Shown in pieces: positions 1 through 5,846 of a DNA stretch of 6,900 nucleotides (positions are counted from its first letter, which is position 1; each line of letters starts with the position of its first letter). The stretch comes from Nitrososphaerota archaeon (GTDB lineage Archaea; Thermoproteota; Nitrososphaeria; Nitrososphaerales; JAGGXQ01). The position numbers and the translations under genes are program-made. Location: positions 1 to 6,900 of the forward strand of contig JAGGXQ010000102.1 in NCBI GenBank assembly GCA_021162925.1. Direction: 5' to 3'. The notes below the pieces were generated by a model. That model was not told the origin of the DNA. It saw only the letters and a list, made by a program, of their open reading frames with translations, and searched no databases.

Positions 1-713
1 GCCTCTACAGACGTGGAGTCCTTCTCGTCCCTCCCGGATATCACCTGAAAGAGGAGGGCGACATCCTCCACGCTCCTGCCCATGGGCCCTATCTGCTCCA
101 GGCTGTTGGCGTAGGCTACGAGCCCGTACCTGCTGACCATGCCGTAGGTCGGCTTCAGCCCGAAGGTCGATGTGAATGCTGAAGGGCACCTTATCGAGCC
201 ACCCGTATCGCTCCCCAGGGCTAGGGTGGAGAGATCGGCGGCCAAAGCCGCTCCGCTACCCCCTGATGACCCCCCTGGGACCCTGCTCAGGTCGAACGGA
301 TTCCTGGTGGGGCCGAAGGCGCTGAACTCGGTGGAGGAGCCCATGGCGAACTCGTCCATGTTCGTCTTCCCCAGGATTATCCCTCCCTCTTTCTTTATCC
401 TGCTTATGACCTCGGCGTCGTAAGGAGGGACGTAGTTCTCGAGCATCCTAGAGGCGCAAGTCGTCCTGAGCCCCTCGGTCGATATGTTGTCCTTGACCGC
501 TATGCCCACGCCCAGGAGCGATCCCCTCCTCCCCTTCCTTATCTCCTTCTCCAGCTTCCTGGCCTCCTCGACGGCCCCTTCGTTTACGGTCAGGTAGGCC
601 CTTATCTTGCCGTCCTCACGCCTGATCCTCTCGACGAGCTTGGATATGTAGTCCTCGACGCTCCCCCCTCCCGAAAACTCCTCGACGAGTTCGAGGGCGT
701 TCTTCGGCTTCAT
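1..713 (-). CDS. gatA: Glu-tRNA(Gln)/Asp-tRNA(Asn) amidotransferase subunit A (partial, N-terminal half)
   Basis: Amidase-signature subunit of GatCAB. It hydrolyses glutamine and delivers ammonia to the side chain of mischarged Asp-tRNA(Asn) or Glu-tRNA(Gln) on GatB. The window edge removes the C-terminal half: 237 complete codons are visible of a family length near 470-485. Visible motifs are [10 protein letters not shown] around residues 68-77, the PGGSSGGSG signature at 146-154, [15 protein letters not shown] at 166-180 and FGLKPTYG shortly after. The amidase catalytic triad is complete as Lys74, cis-Ser149 and Ser173, with the same 75- and 24-residue spacings as K79/S154/S178 of the Staphylococcus enzyme (numbers recalled). 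The ATG at 713-711 overlaps the gatC stop by ATGA, with AGGATGAA just upstream. No frameshift is seen. gatB is not in view; it could follow gatA or lie elsewhere. Family assignment is very secure; whether the enzyme serves Asn, Gln or both depends on gatB/gatDE in the rest of the genome. Confidence 0.97.
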   Translation of the reverse strand, partial: MKPKNALELVEEFSGGGSVEDYISKLVERIRREDGKIRAYLTVNEGAVEEARKLEKEIRKGRRGSLLGVGIAVKDNISTEGLRTTCASRMLENYVPPYDAEVISRIKKEGGIILGKTNMDEFAMGSSTEFSAFGPTRNPFDLSRVPGGSSGGSGAALAADLSTLALGSDTGGSIRCPSAFTSTFGLKPTYGMVSRYGLVAYANSLEQIGPMGRSVEDVALLFQVISGRDEKDSTSVE

Positions 714-994
714 TTCATCCTGGGCGCCTTTACGTATCTCCCCTTGAGCTTGGGGATCACCTTCAAGATTTTATCGGGGTCGTAGGGCTTCGGCTCGTCC
801 TCCCTGAACACGTTCTTCAGCTCTACCACGTGGTATAGCGGCTCGACCCCTCTCAGGTCCAGCTCGTCGAGCTTCTTGAAGTATTCGAGGATTTCGTTCA
901 ACTGCTCCTGGAAGAGCTTCTTCTCCTCCTTGCTCAGCTCCATCTTGGAGAGCCAGGACAGATGTTCGAGCCTCTTCTTCGTTATTATCCTCAT
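710..994 (-). CDS. gatC: Asp-tRNA(Asn)/Glu-tRNA(Gln) amidotransferase subunit C
   Basis: Small subunit that wraps around the GatA-GatB interface and stabilises the complex; it has no catalytic residues of its own. The 94-residue product has the usual GatC length and layout. An N-terminal helix ([18 protein letters not shown], about 4-21) is followed by the hallmark [21 protein letters not shown] stretch (about 32-52), then [15 protein letters not shown] and a C-terminal YVKAPRM segment that fits the family's Y/FxVPR ending. It lies 4 nt after the aspS stop and overlaps gatA by ATGA, so translational coupling along aspS-gatC-gatA is likely. A weak GTGAG Shine-Dalgarno-like element precedes the ATG inside the aspS end. 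Identification is firm despite the short length because both neighbours and the internal motif agree. Confidence 0.95.
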   Translation of the reverse strand: MRIITKKRLEHLSWLSKMELSKEEKKLFQEQLNEILEYFKKLDELDLRGVEPLYHVVELKNVFREDEPKPYDPDKILKVIPKLKGRYVKAPRMK

Positions 995-998
995 GCTC

Positions 999-2306
999 TC
1001 ACGGGGTTAGCCTGAACTGATCCCTGGGGAAGAGGGTGACCTCCCTCACGTTCTTCTGGCCCGTTAAGACCATCATGAACCTATCGAAGCCAAGGCCCCA
1101 CCCCGAGTGAGGGGGCATGCCGTAGTCGAACACCTTCAGGTGGTACTCGAAGCTCTTCGGATTTAAGCCTTTGTCCCTTATCCTCCTCATGAGCTCCCTC
1201 TTCGAAGCTATCCTCTCCCCTCCGGACGCTATTTCGAGGTCGCCGTACATCAGGTCGAAAGACTCGCTCCTCCCGTCCTTCCTCGGCTTTATGTAGAACG
1301 GCTTTATGGCTTCGGGCCAGCCGGTTATGAAGTAGTAGCCCTTGAGCTCGCTCGCAATCGCATCTAGGGCCATCGACGAGAGGTCCTCTCCCCAATCCAC
1401 GTCGACCCCATGCCTCCTTGCCAGCTCGACGGCCTCGTCGTAGGTTATCCTCTTCATGCCGCTGGGGACCTCTGGCTCGAACCCCAGCAGCTTGAACTGC
1501 TCCTTGCATTCTTCCCTGACCCTATGGACCACGTATCCGATCAAACCTTCTAGTATCTCCATCGCTCCGTTCATGTCGACGAACGCGCACTCGACGTCGA
1601 CCGAGAGGAACTCGCTCAGGTGGGATAGGGTCTTGGAGGGCTCGGCCCTGAAGGCCGGGGCTATCTCGAAGACCCTCTCGAACGCCATGACGAGCTGCTC
1701 CTTGTAGAGCTGGGGGCTCTGGGTCAGGAAGGCCTCCTTGTCGTAGTAGAGCAAAGGGAAGAGGGCCGCGCCCCCCTCGGTCGCGGAGGCTATTATCTTC
1801 GGCGTGTTCACCTCCAGAAAGCCCTCCTCGTTCAGGTAGTCCCTTATGGCCCGTAGGGCCGAGCCCCTGATCTTGAATATGGCTTGGGCCTTGGGCCTCC
1901 TAAGGTCCACCGCCCTTATATCGAGCCTCTTGTCGAGCTTGGGCAGGCTGCTCCCGAATAGGGGGAAGGGGGGCAGCTTCTTCGGGACCGAGTATACCCT
2001 TAGCTCCTTCGGGACTATCTCGGCGCCGCGAGGGGCCTTCTCGGTCTTCCTAACGATGCCCCTGACCCCTATACAAGAGTGCTCCCTTATCCTCTTGGCC
2101 CTCTCCCATACCCTCTTCCCGACCTCCCCCTTCTTCACGGTTATCTGGGCGATCCCGTCCTTGTCGGATATGATGATGAACTTTATCCCGCCCTGATCCC
2201 TCACGCTCATAACCCACCCGAACAGGACCTCCTCCCTCCCGTCGAGTTCTGGCCCTAGCTGGCCAGAAAAGATGCTCCGCTTGAGCCCTATCCCCTTCAC
2301 ACGCAT
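999..2306 (-). CDS. aspS: Aspartyl-tRNA synthetase, archaeal type, probably non-discriminating (Asp/Asn)
   Basis: Class IIb synthetase that charges tRNA(Asp), and probably tRNA(Asn), with aspartate. At 435 residues it is archaeal/eukaryotic length, without the large bacterial insertion. An N-terminal OB-fold anticodon domain (about 20-105) contains GWVMSVRDQGGIKF. The catalytic core shows motif 1 (about 145-172, ending EVNTPKI), the TEGGA loop (176-180), QSPQLYKE (196-203), motif 2 (FRAEPSKTLSHLSEF, 219-233, Arg220) and motif 3 (GWGLGFDRF, 402-410, Arg409), then the archaeal tail LFPRDQFRLTP. At the two OB-fold positions that set tRNA specificity in Thermococcus AspRS (W26 and K85, recalled), this protein has Met33 and Pro92. 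Proline is the non-discriminating state, and Met is neither Trp nor the usual His. Adjacency to gatCA supports the mischarging role. The ATG is 19 nt after the panB stop with no clear Shine-Dalgarno; a GTG at codon 3 is an alternative start. Confidence 0.96.
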   Translation of the reverse strand: MRVKGIGLKRSIFSGQLGPELDGREEVLFGWVMSVRDQGGIKFIIISDKDGIAQITVKKGEVGKRVWERAKRIREHSCIGVRGIVRKTEKAPRGAEIVPKELRVYSVPKKLPPFPLFGSSLPKLDKRLDIRAVDLRRPKAQAIFKIRGSALRAIRDYLNEEGFLEVNTPKIIASATEGGAALFPLLYYDKEAFLTQSPQLYKEQLVMAFERVFEIAPAFRAEPSKTLSHLSEFLSVDVECAFVDMNGAMEILEGLIGYVVHRVREECKEQFKLLGFEPEVPSGMKRITYDEAVELARRHGVDVDWGEDLSSMALDAIASELKGYYFITGWPEAIKPFYIKPRKDGRSESFDLMYGDLEIASGGERIASKRELMRRIRDKGLNPKSFEYHLKVFDYGMPPHSGWGLGFDRFMMVLTGQKNVREVTLFPRDQFRLTP

Positions 2307-2323
2307 AGCTCGAAAGGCAGGCG

Positions 2324-2330
2324 CTTTATT
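2324..2330 (-). promoter_or_regulatory. Possible internal promoter before aspS
   Basis: On the minus strand GCGAAAG-GAATAAAGC covers the panB stop codon and the start of the 19-nt panB-aspS gap. AATAAAG (2330-2324) resembles a TATA box with a BRE-like CGAAA just upstream. It is centred about 21 nt before the annotated aspS ATG but about 27 nt before a GTG at aspS codon 3, which is the leaderless spacing. The same bases encode the C-terminal ERKE of PanB, so coding constraint alone may explain them. Confidence 0.3.
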
Positions 2331-3147
2331 CCTTTCGCTCCGACTTCATGTGGAACGAATGCTCCTCGGACGGGAACCTCCCCTCCTTCACGTCGGAGAC
2401 GTACTCCTTCAGGGCCTCGGTTATGGCGGTGGCGAGCTCAAGGTATCTCTTCGCGAACTTGGGCTTGAAGTCTTCGTAGAGGCCGAGGACGTCATGGTAG
2501 ACGAGTATCTGCCCGTCACAGTAGGGACCGGAGCCTATCCCTATCGTGGGGATCGAGAGGGACTCGGTTATCCTCTTGCTCCCCTCCACGCTCACCATCT
2601 CGAGGACTACCGAGAAGGCGCCGGCCTCCTCGAACCCCTTGGCCTCCCTTAAGAGCTCCTCGACGCCCTCCTCGTCGACCCCCCTCCTCCTTCTCCACGT
2701 CCACATATCCGAGAGCTGGGGCGTGAAGCCTATGTGGCCCACGAGCGGTATGCCGGCGTTCACTATCGCCCTCGCCTTCTCAAGGCATCCGTCGAACCAC
2801 TCCATCTTAACGGCATCGGCCCCGGCCCTGATGAGCTTGAACGCATTTTCTAGGGCCTTCTCCTTGCTCAGGTGGACCGACATGAACGGTAGATCGGCGA
2901 CGACCAGGGCCCTCTTAACCGTCCTCGCAACCACCTCGGTGAGCATCAGCATCTCGTCCATCCCTATGTACCTGGTGCTGTCGTGCCCGAAGATCACCAT
3001 GGATGCCGAGTCCCCGACGAGCACCAAATCCATGCCAGCCCTATCGACGAACTTTGCGGATGTGTAGTCGTATGCGGTCAGGGCCGCTATCTTCTCCTTA
3101 CCCTTCATGCCGACTATATCGCTAACGGTCAGCTTTCTCGAGCTCAA
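2326..3147 (-). CDS. panB: 3-methyl-2-oxobutanoate hydroxymethyltransferase (ketopantoate hydroxymethyltransferase)
   Basis: Transfers the hydroxymethyl group of 5,10-methylene tetrahydropterin to 2-oxoisovalerate to give ketopantoate, the first committed step towards pantoate and CoA. The product has 273 residues, normal for this cytoplasmic TIM-barrel enzyme. It begins LTVSDIVGMKGKEKIAALTAYDYTSA and contains GDSASM (Asp46) with GHDST, ADLPFMS (Asp85), AVKME (Glu116), GHIGFTPQ (137-144), the catalytic-type Glu183 in VVLEMVS and IGIGSGPYCDGQILVYHDVLG. Metal ligands and general base are therefore in place. Two stretches differ from the usual family text: AVKLEGG reads AVKMEWF, and the loop after TPQ carries MWTWRRRRG (148-156). 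The start is TTG: an in-frame TAA lies three codons upstream, the next Met (residue 14) would delete conserved sequence, and GAGGAGG sits 10 nt before the TTG. The first 26 nt overlap the end of the upstream gene. Ketopantoate reductase is not in view. Confidence 0.95.
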   Translation of the reverse strand: MSSRKLTVSDIVGMKGKEKIAALTAYDYTSAKFVDRAGMDLVLVGDSASMVIFGHDSTRYIGMDEMLMLTEVVARTVKRALVVADLPFMSVHLSKEKALENAFKLIRAGADAVKMEWFDGCLEKARAIVNAGIPLVGHIGFTPQLSDMWTWRRRRGVDEEGVEELLREAKGFEEAGAFSVVLEMVSVEGSKRITESLSIPTIGIGSGPYCDGQILVYHDVLGLYEDFKPKFAKRYLELATAITEALKEYVSDVKEGRFPSEEHSFHMKSERKE

Positions 3148-3883
3148 GCTCCCTTAGCCTCCTCGAGATGAACTCGAGGCATGATTTAAGGCTTTTCTTG
3201 TTGTCGAAGGACGAAACCAAATCCGAGAGCCTTCCCTCGCCCTCCTTCCTCAACTCCCTTACCTCTTTCTTGAGCCTGGGGAAGGCCCTTATCACGTTGT
3301 CGACTATGGTCACCGTCGCCATCCTCGAGGTCCTCGAGAGCGGGTTGAGGTCTATCGCTATGACCTTCTTACCGAGCCTTACGAGGGCCTCGGTCCTGTC
3401 CCCGTCCTCTATCGCAAGGAGCACCACGTCGGCCCTATATATCCCCCTCGAGCTCACCTTCCTCCTTTCGCTGCTCAGCCCCTCGAGCTCCTCATCCGGC
3501 TCGACGCCCAGCACCTCCTCGGCACCGCTCCTCTTGAGCACTTCGGCTATCCGCTCGGCCCTCTTCCTGCTCCTGTGGAACAGGTTCACCTCGAGCTTCG
3601 AGTTCACCTCCCTCGCCAGCTCGACGACCTCTTTAGGGCATAAGGCGGCGACGTTCCCGTTCACGGATATGACGGGGTCCTTGGCCAGCAGGAGCATCGC
3701 TGCCGCGGCCCTGTAGGCGCCGTCCATGACTTCGGGGCTCCTCTCGCCGATCAGGTAGTCGAACGCCTCCCCCCTCCCGTGGGCTATGAGTCCCTCCAGG
3801 ACCGCGACGCCCTTCCTCACCCCCTCGACGAGCCTCTCCCTGATCATCAGGGACTCGTACCTGGGGTGATCCTTCGGGATCAT
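3122..3883 (-). CDS. pps: 4-phosphopantoate--beta-alanine ligase (archaeal phosphopantothenate synthetase, former DUF137 family)
   Basis: ATP-dependent ligase joining 4-phosphopantoate and beta-alanine to 4'-phosphopantothenate. It acts after pantoate kinase in the archaeal CoA route and replaces bacterial pantothenate synthetase (it is not phosphoenolpyruvate synthase, which shares the abbreviation). At 253 residues it matches the family. The sequence follows the conserved family text closely: IPKDHPRYESL (2-12), GLIAHGRGEAFDYLIGE (31-47), PVISVNGNVAAL (70-81), VNLFHR (99-104), ADVVLLAIEDGDRTEAL (151-167) and IDLNPLSRTSRMATVTIVDN (177-196). The family is homodimeric with a Rossmann-like nucleotide-binding fold (established knowledge). 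The ATG overlaps the pantoate kinase stop by ATGA, and GCGAGG lies 5 nt upstream, so the two consecutive enzymes are probably translationally coupled. No anomaly is seen apart from a C-terminal extension rich in Lys/Arg/Glu that overlaps the panB start. Confidence 0.95.
   Translation of the reverse strand: MIPKDHPRYESLMIRERLVEGVRKGVAVLEGLIAHGRGEAFDYLIGERSPEVMDGAYRAAAAMLLLAKDPVISVNGNVAALCPKEVVELAREVNSKLEVNLFHRSRKRAERIAEVLKRSGAEEVLGVEPDEELEGLSSERRKVSSRGIYRADVVLLAIEDGDRTEALVRLGKKVIAIDLNPLSRTSRMATVTIVDNVIRAFPRLKKEVRELRKEGEGRLSDLVSSFDNKKSLKSCLEFISRRLRELELEKADR
3151..3165 (-). promoter_or_regulatory. Shine-Dalgarno that decides the panB TTG start
   Basis: Minus-strand GAGGAGG, within the end of the phosphopantothenate synthetase gene, lies 10 nt before the panB TTG at 3147-3145. 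An in-frame TAA lies between them, so no longer panB start is possible. Together with conserved residues directly after the TTG, this fixes the start. Confidence 0.6.
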
Positions 3884-4743
3884 AAGAGCCTCGCCCCCTC
3901 CTCGCAGACTTCGGTTACGATCGGCCTATACCCCAGCTTCTCAACGGTTCTGGACGCCTCCTCGGCCTCCTTCACTAGGATGAACGGGGCGTTCCCGAAT
4001 ATCGGCAGGGATGCCACATATCCCCTCGCCCTCAGCTCCCTTAAGAGCCTCTCCTGCCCATCCTTTGGCATGATCGAGTCCGAAAACCTGCTCGAGAGCT
4101 TCATGAACTCCTCGACCCTGGGCCTCCTCTTGAACTCCTTCAGGAGCTCGGCGCCGAGCCCGTTGATCCTCTCGACGAGCCTTCGATCCGATAAGGCCCT
4201 GCTGGTCTTCATGGGGGCTATCGGGACCACCACGAGCTTATAACCCCTCTCCATGGGGAGCTTGACGATCCCGCCCTCGCCGGGGGCGGATGGCCTGAGC
4301 CTAAGCTCGAATCCTCCCTGATACTCAGCGACAACCGTTCCGAGCCCCGTCTTCGCCTCGATCTCGGCTTCGTGCGCTATCCTCCCTGCCTCCTCCCTGC
4401 TCAGGGATAGGCCGAGCGCCTCGTTCATCGCCAGGGAAAGGCCCAAAGCCCCAGCACCGCTCGTCCCGAACCCGAAGCCCACCGGTAGCTCCGTTAGGTG
4501 CTCGACCTTGGCCCATATCGGCCTCCCGAACAGCCTTGAATACCTCCTGAGGACCAGGGTCGAGGTTGGCGCCGGGTCGGGCCTCCCGTTTATGTAAACC
4601 TCGAACCTATCCCTGTGGTAAGGCCTCACGACTACCTTGGTCCTCACGCCCAGGTCCAGGGATATCCCGGCCCCCGTGGAGCCCTTGCTGGACGCCGAGA
4701 AGAACCCGGTTATGTGGCAGGGTGAGAAGGCCTCGGCCCTCAC
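3880..4743 (-). CDS. pok: Pantoate kinase (GHMP kinase superfamily)
   Basis: Phosphorylates pantoate with ATP to 4-phosphopantoate, the substrate of the next gene's product. It is a GHMP-fold kinase of 287 residues, a normal length. Diagnostic text includes the N-terminal AEAFSPCHITGFF (3-15), KGSTGAGISLDLGV (20-33), the GHMP phosphate-binding loop LPVGFGFGTSGAGALGLSLA (86-105) and GLGTVVAEYQGGFELR (133-148). These separate pantoate kinase from mevalonate or homoserine kinases, as does direct adjacency to phosphopantothenate synthetase. The start codon is GTG (4743-4741). The region just upstream, CTGGC, is not a Shine-Dalgarno, whereas a TATA-like CTAATATAG is centred 26 nt before the GTG, so a leaderless mRNA is likely. 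It is the first gene of the six-gene minus-strand cluster and is divergent from the PhoU-type regulator. Confidence 0.94.
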   Translation of the reverse strand: MRAEAFSPCHITGFFSASSKGSTGAGISLDLGVRTKVVVRPYHRDRFEVYINGRPDPAPTSTLVLRRYSRLFGRPIWAKVEHLTELPVGFGFGTSGAGALGLSLAMNEALGLSLSREEAGRIAHEAEIEAKTGLGTVVAEYQGGFELRLRPSAPGEGGIVKLPMERGYKLVVVPIAPMKTSRALSDRRLVERINGLGAELLKEFKRRPRVEEFMKLSSRFSDSIMPKDGQERLLRELRARGYVASLPIFGNAPFILVKEAEEASRTVEKLGYRPIVTEVCEEGARLL

Positions 4744-4764
4744 GCCAGCTTTATAGCTCTTGCC

Positions 4765-4773
4765 CTATATTAG
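4765..4773 (-). promoter_or_regulatory. TATA-like box for the CoA/amidotransferase cluster
   Basis: On the minus strand this reads CTAATATAG and is centred 26 nt before the pantoate kinase GTG. That is the archaeal TATA-to-start distance, so transcription would begin at or next to the start codon (leaderless). The purine-rich AAAGGAGAAT immediately upstream could be a BRE. No transcript data support it; the call rests on spacing and composition. Confidence 0.55.
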
Positions 4774-4777
4774 ATTC

Positions 4778-4797
4778 TCCTTTAAAAGTAAAAAGGA
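4778..4797. repeat. Short inverted repeat between divergent TATA-like boxes
   Basis: TCCTTT (4778-4783) and AAAGGA (4792-4797) are perfect 6-bp inverted arms around an 8-nt AT-rich spacer. The element lies between the two TATA-like boxes, next to the presumed BRE of the minus-strand promoter, which is a plausible operator position. Arms this short in AT-rich DNA can easily arise by chance, so this is a candidate only. Confidence 0.3.
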
Positions 4798-4805
4798 TGA
4801 TCAAA

Positions 4806-4814
4806 CTTAATAGG
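4806..4814 (+). promoter_or_regulatory. TATA-like box for the PhoU-type regulator
   Basis: CTTAATAGG is centred 26 nt before the regulator's ATG. The nearest Shine-Dalgarno-like string, GAGGT at 4816-4820, is 15 nt from the ATG and too distant to be convincing, so a leaderless transcript is the simpler reading. A second AT-rich string, TTAAATA (4820-4826), is too close to the ATG for a leaderless start. Confidence 0.5.
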
Positions 4815-4835
4815 CGAGGTTAAATACCATTATAG

Positions 4836-5813
4836 ATGGAGCTGAGGAAGGTCCAGGAGGTAGGGAAGGGGACCTCGTTCGTCTCCCTGCCGAAGGATTG
4901 GGTCAGGAGGCACGGGATAGGGAAGGGGAGCGTGGTGGAGATGGAGGTCGACGAGGATGGAAACCTGCTCGTAAGGCCCCTGGGGGCTGGGAGGAAGGCG
5001 AAGGAGCTGACCTTGGAATACCCCTCCAAGGAAAGCCTGACGAACGAGCTGGCGGGTGCCTACCTGCTCGGCTACGATGTGATAAGGATATCGGGGAGGA
5101 TAGATCACGAAGGGAGGGAGCTGATAAAGGGGATCGTGAGGAAGCTCGTCGGCCTCGAAATAGTTGAAGAGGACTCGAGCACCATCGTCGCCCAATTCCT
5201 CATAGAGCCGACCACCCTGAGCCCTAGGAAGCTACTCATGAGGATGCACCACATCACGTCGAGCATGCACGGGGATGCGATAGAATCGGCCTTGAGCGGG
5301 GACAGGAACCTGGCGAAGCTGGTCAAGGGCAGGGACGAGGAGGTGAACAGGCTCTACTTCCTGCTGGTCAGGCTTGTTAGGAGCGCGGTGATCAGTCCCA
5401 GCCTCGCCAGGGCCTTCTCCATGAGCGCCTTGGAGTGTATGGACTTCAGGGTCGCCGCCAACCTGATAGAGGGGATCGGGGACGCTTCGTCGGATATGGC
5501 GGACTGCGTCATCTCGTTAAGGACGGGTTTGAAGGGCTTCGAAGAAGAGCTCAAGGAGATAAAGGGACTACTACAAAGGTCTCAGGAGACCGCTGTGAGG
5601 ATGTTCATGGAGAAGAAGGGGTGCGCCAGGGAGTTCTCAAGGATAAGGGAGCTCATCCAGCCTAGGCTCCAAACCCTTAGGGAGAAGGCCTTGGAGCTCG
5701 ATAGGCAGGCTTCCTTCACCGTCCTGTCCATGGTGGATGCGATGCAGGACATATTCAAGGCCCACATGGACATAGCCGATCTCTGCACACCCCTGTACCC
5801 GATGGTCAAGTAG
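4836..5813 (+). CDS. PhoU-family regulator with N-terminal AbrB/SpoVT DNA-binding domain
   Basis: A 325-residue archaeal fusion of the kind usually annotated as phosphate uptake regulator. Residues 1-49 form a SpoVT/AbrB swapped-hairpin DNA-binding domain (RKVQEVGKGTSFVSLPKDW, GKGSVVEMEVDEDGNLLVRP). Residues about 57-125 look like an alpha/beta linker. The rest is helical and resembles two PhoU repeats. Repeat 1 has EEVNRLYFLLVRLVR (168-182) and NLIEGIGDASSDMAD (209-223), a form of the PhoU NLERIGDHAxxIA metal-binding helix keeping Glu212 and Asp216. Repeat 2 runs to the C-terminus with DAMQDIFKAHMDIADL near 302-317. In bacteria PhoU couples Pst transport to phosphate signalling. Here no pst, phoR or phosphate gene is in view, so the target is unknown. 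It could regulate itself, the divergent CoA cluster or downstream pyrG; that is inference. No transmembrane segment or signal peptide is visible. Confidence 0.88.
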   Translation: MELRKVQEVGKGTSFVSLPKDWVRRHGIGKGSVVEMEVDEDGNLLVRPLGAGRKAKELTLEYPSKESLTNELAGAYLLGYDVIRISGRIDHEGRELIKGIVRKLVGLEIVEEDSSTIVAQFLIEPTTLSPRKLLMRMHHITSSMHGDAIESALSGDRNLAKLVKGRDEEVNRLYFLLVRLVRSAVISPSLARAFSMSALECMDFRVAANLIEGIGDASSDMADCVISLRTGLKGFEEELKEIKGLLQRSQETAVRMFMEKKGCAREFSRIRELIQPRLQTLREKALELDRQASFTVLSMVDAMQDIFKAHMDIADLCTPLYPMVK

Positions 5814-5819
5814 GGTTAA

Positions 5820-5828
5820 GCTTATTTA
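5820..5828 (+). promoter_or_regulatory. TATA-like box for pyrG
   Basis: GCTTATTTA is centred 26 nt before the pyrG ATG, inside the 36-nt gap after the regulator's stop. It fits the leaderless spacing of the two upstream promoters. AAGG at 5837-5840 is only a weak Shine-Dalgarno. pyrG therefore probably has its own promoter, with possible read-through from the regulator gene. Confidence 0.5.
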
Positions 5829-5838
5829 CCGACCAAAA

Positions 5839-5846
5839 GGAATTCC
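5839..5846. repeat. 8-bp palindrome just upstream of pyrG
   Basis: GGAATTCC is a perfect palindrome 3 nt before the pyrG start codon, between the TATA-like box and the predicted leaderless transcription start. A repressor bound there would block RNA polymerase. It is short enough to be chance, and no second copy was noticed in the window. Confidence 0.25.

Larger units (their letters stand above)
4744..4835. promoter_or_regulatory. Divergent intergenic promoter region
   Basis: Ninety-two AT-richer base pairs between the start codons of pantoate kinase (minus) and the PhoU-type regulator (plus). The contrast with the GC-rich coding flanks is visible by eye. It contains one TATA-like element for each direction, listed separately, and a short inverted repeat between them. 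No ORF or structural RNA was recognised in it. It is the only intergenic stretch in the window long enough to hold two promoters. Confidence 0.75.

Noticed and set aside
172..423. 83-codon plus-strand open frame at the left edge
   Set aside because: Opposite the most conserved amidase-signature part of gatA; no independent support.
630..700. Recurring CTCGACGAG-like strings here and at many places on the minus-strand genes
   Set aside because: They are codon-level repeats of Leu-Val-Glu/Leu-Asp-Glu segments under strong codon bias, not spaced like a repeat array or a motif family.
2546..3067. 173-codon plus-strand open frame opposite panB
   Set aside because: Low-complexity Ser/Thr-rich translation opposite a well-conserved enzyme gene; a shadow.
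3168..3716. 182-codon plus-strand open frame
   Set aside because: Antisense shadow of phosphopantothenate synthetase, very Ser/Thr/Leu-rich, with no recognisable motif.
4830..5195. 121-codon minus-strand open frame that could look like a first gene upstream of pantoate kinase
   Set aside because: It is antisense to the conserved AbrB domain of the regulator, reads as Pro/Leu/His-rich shadow sequence, and would run through the divergent promoter region.
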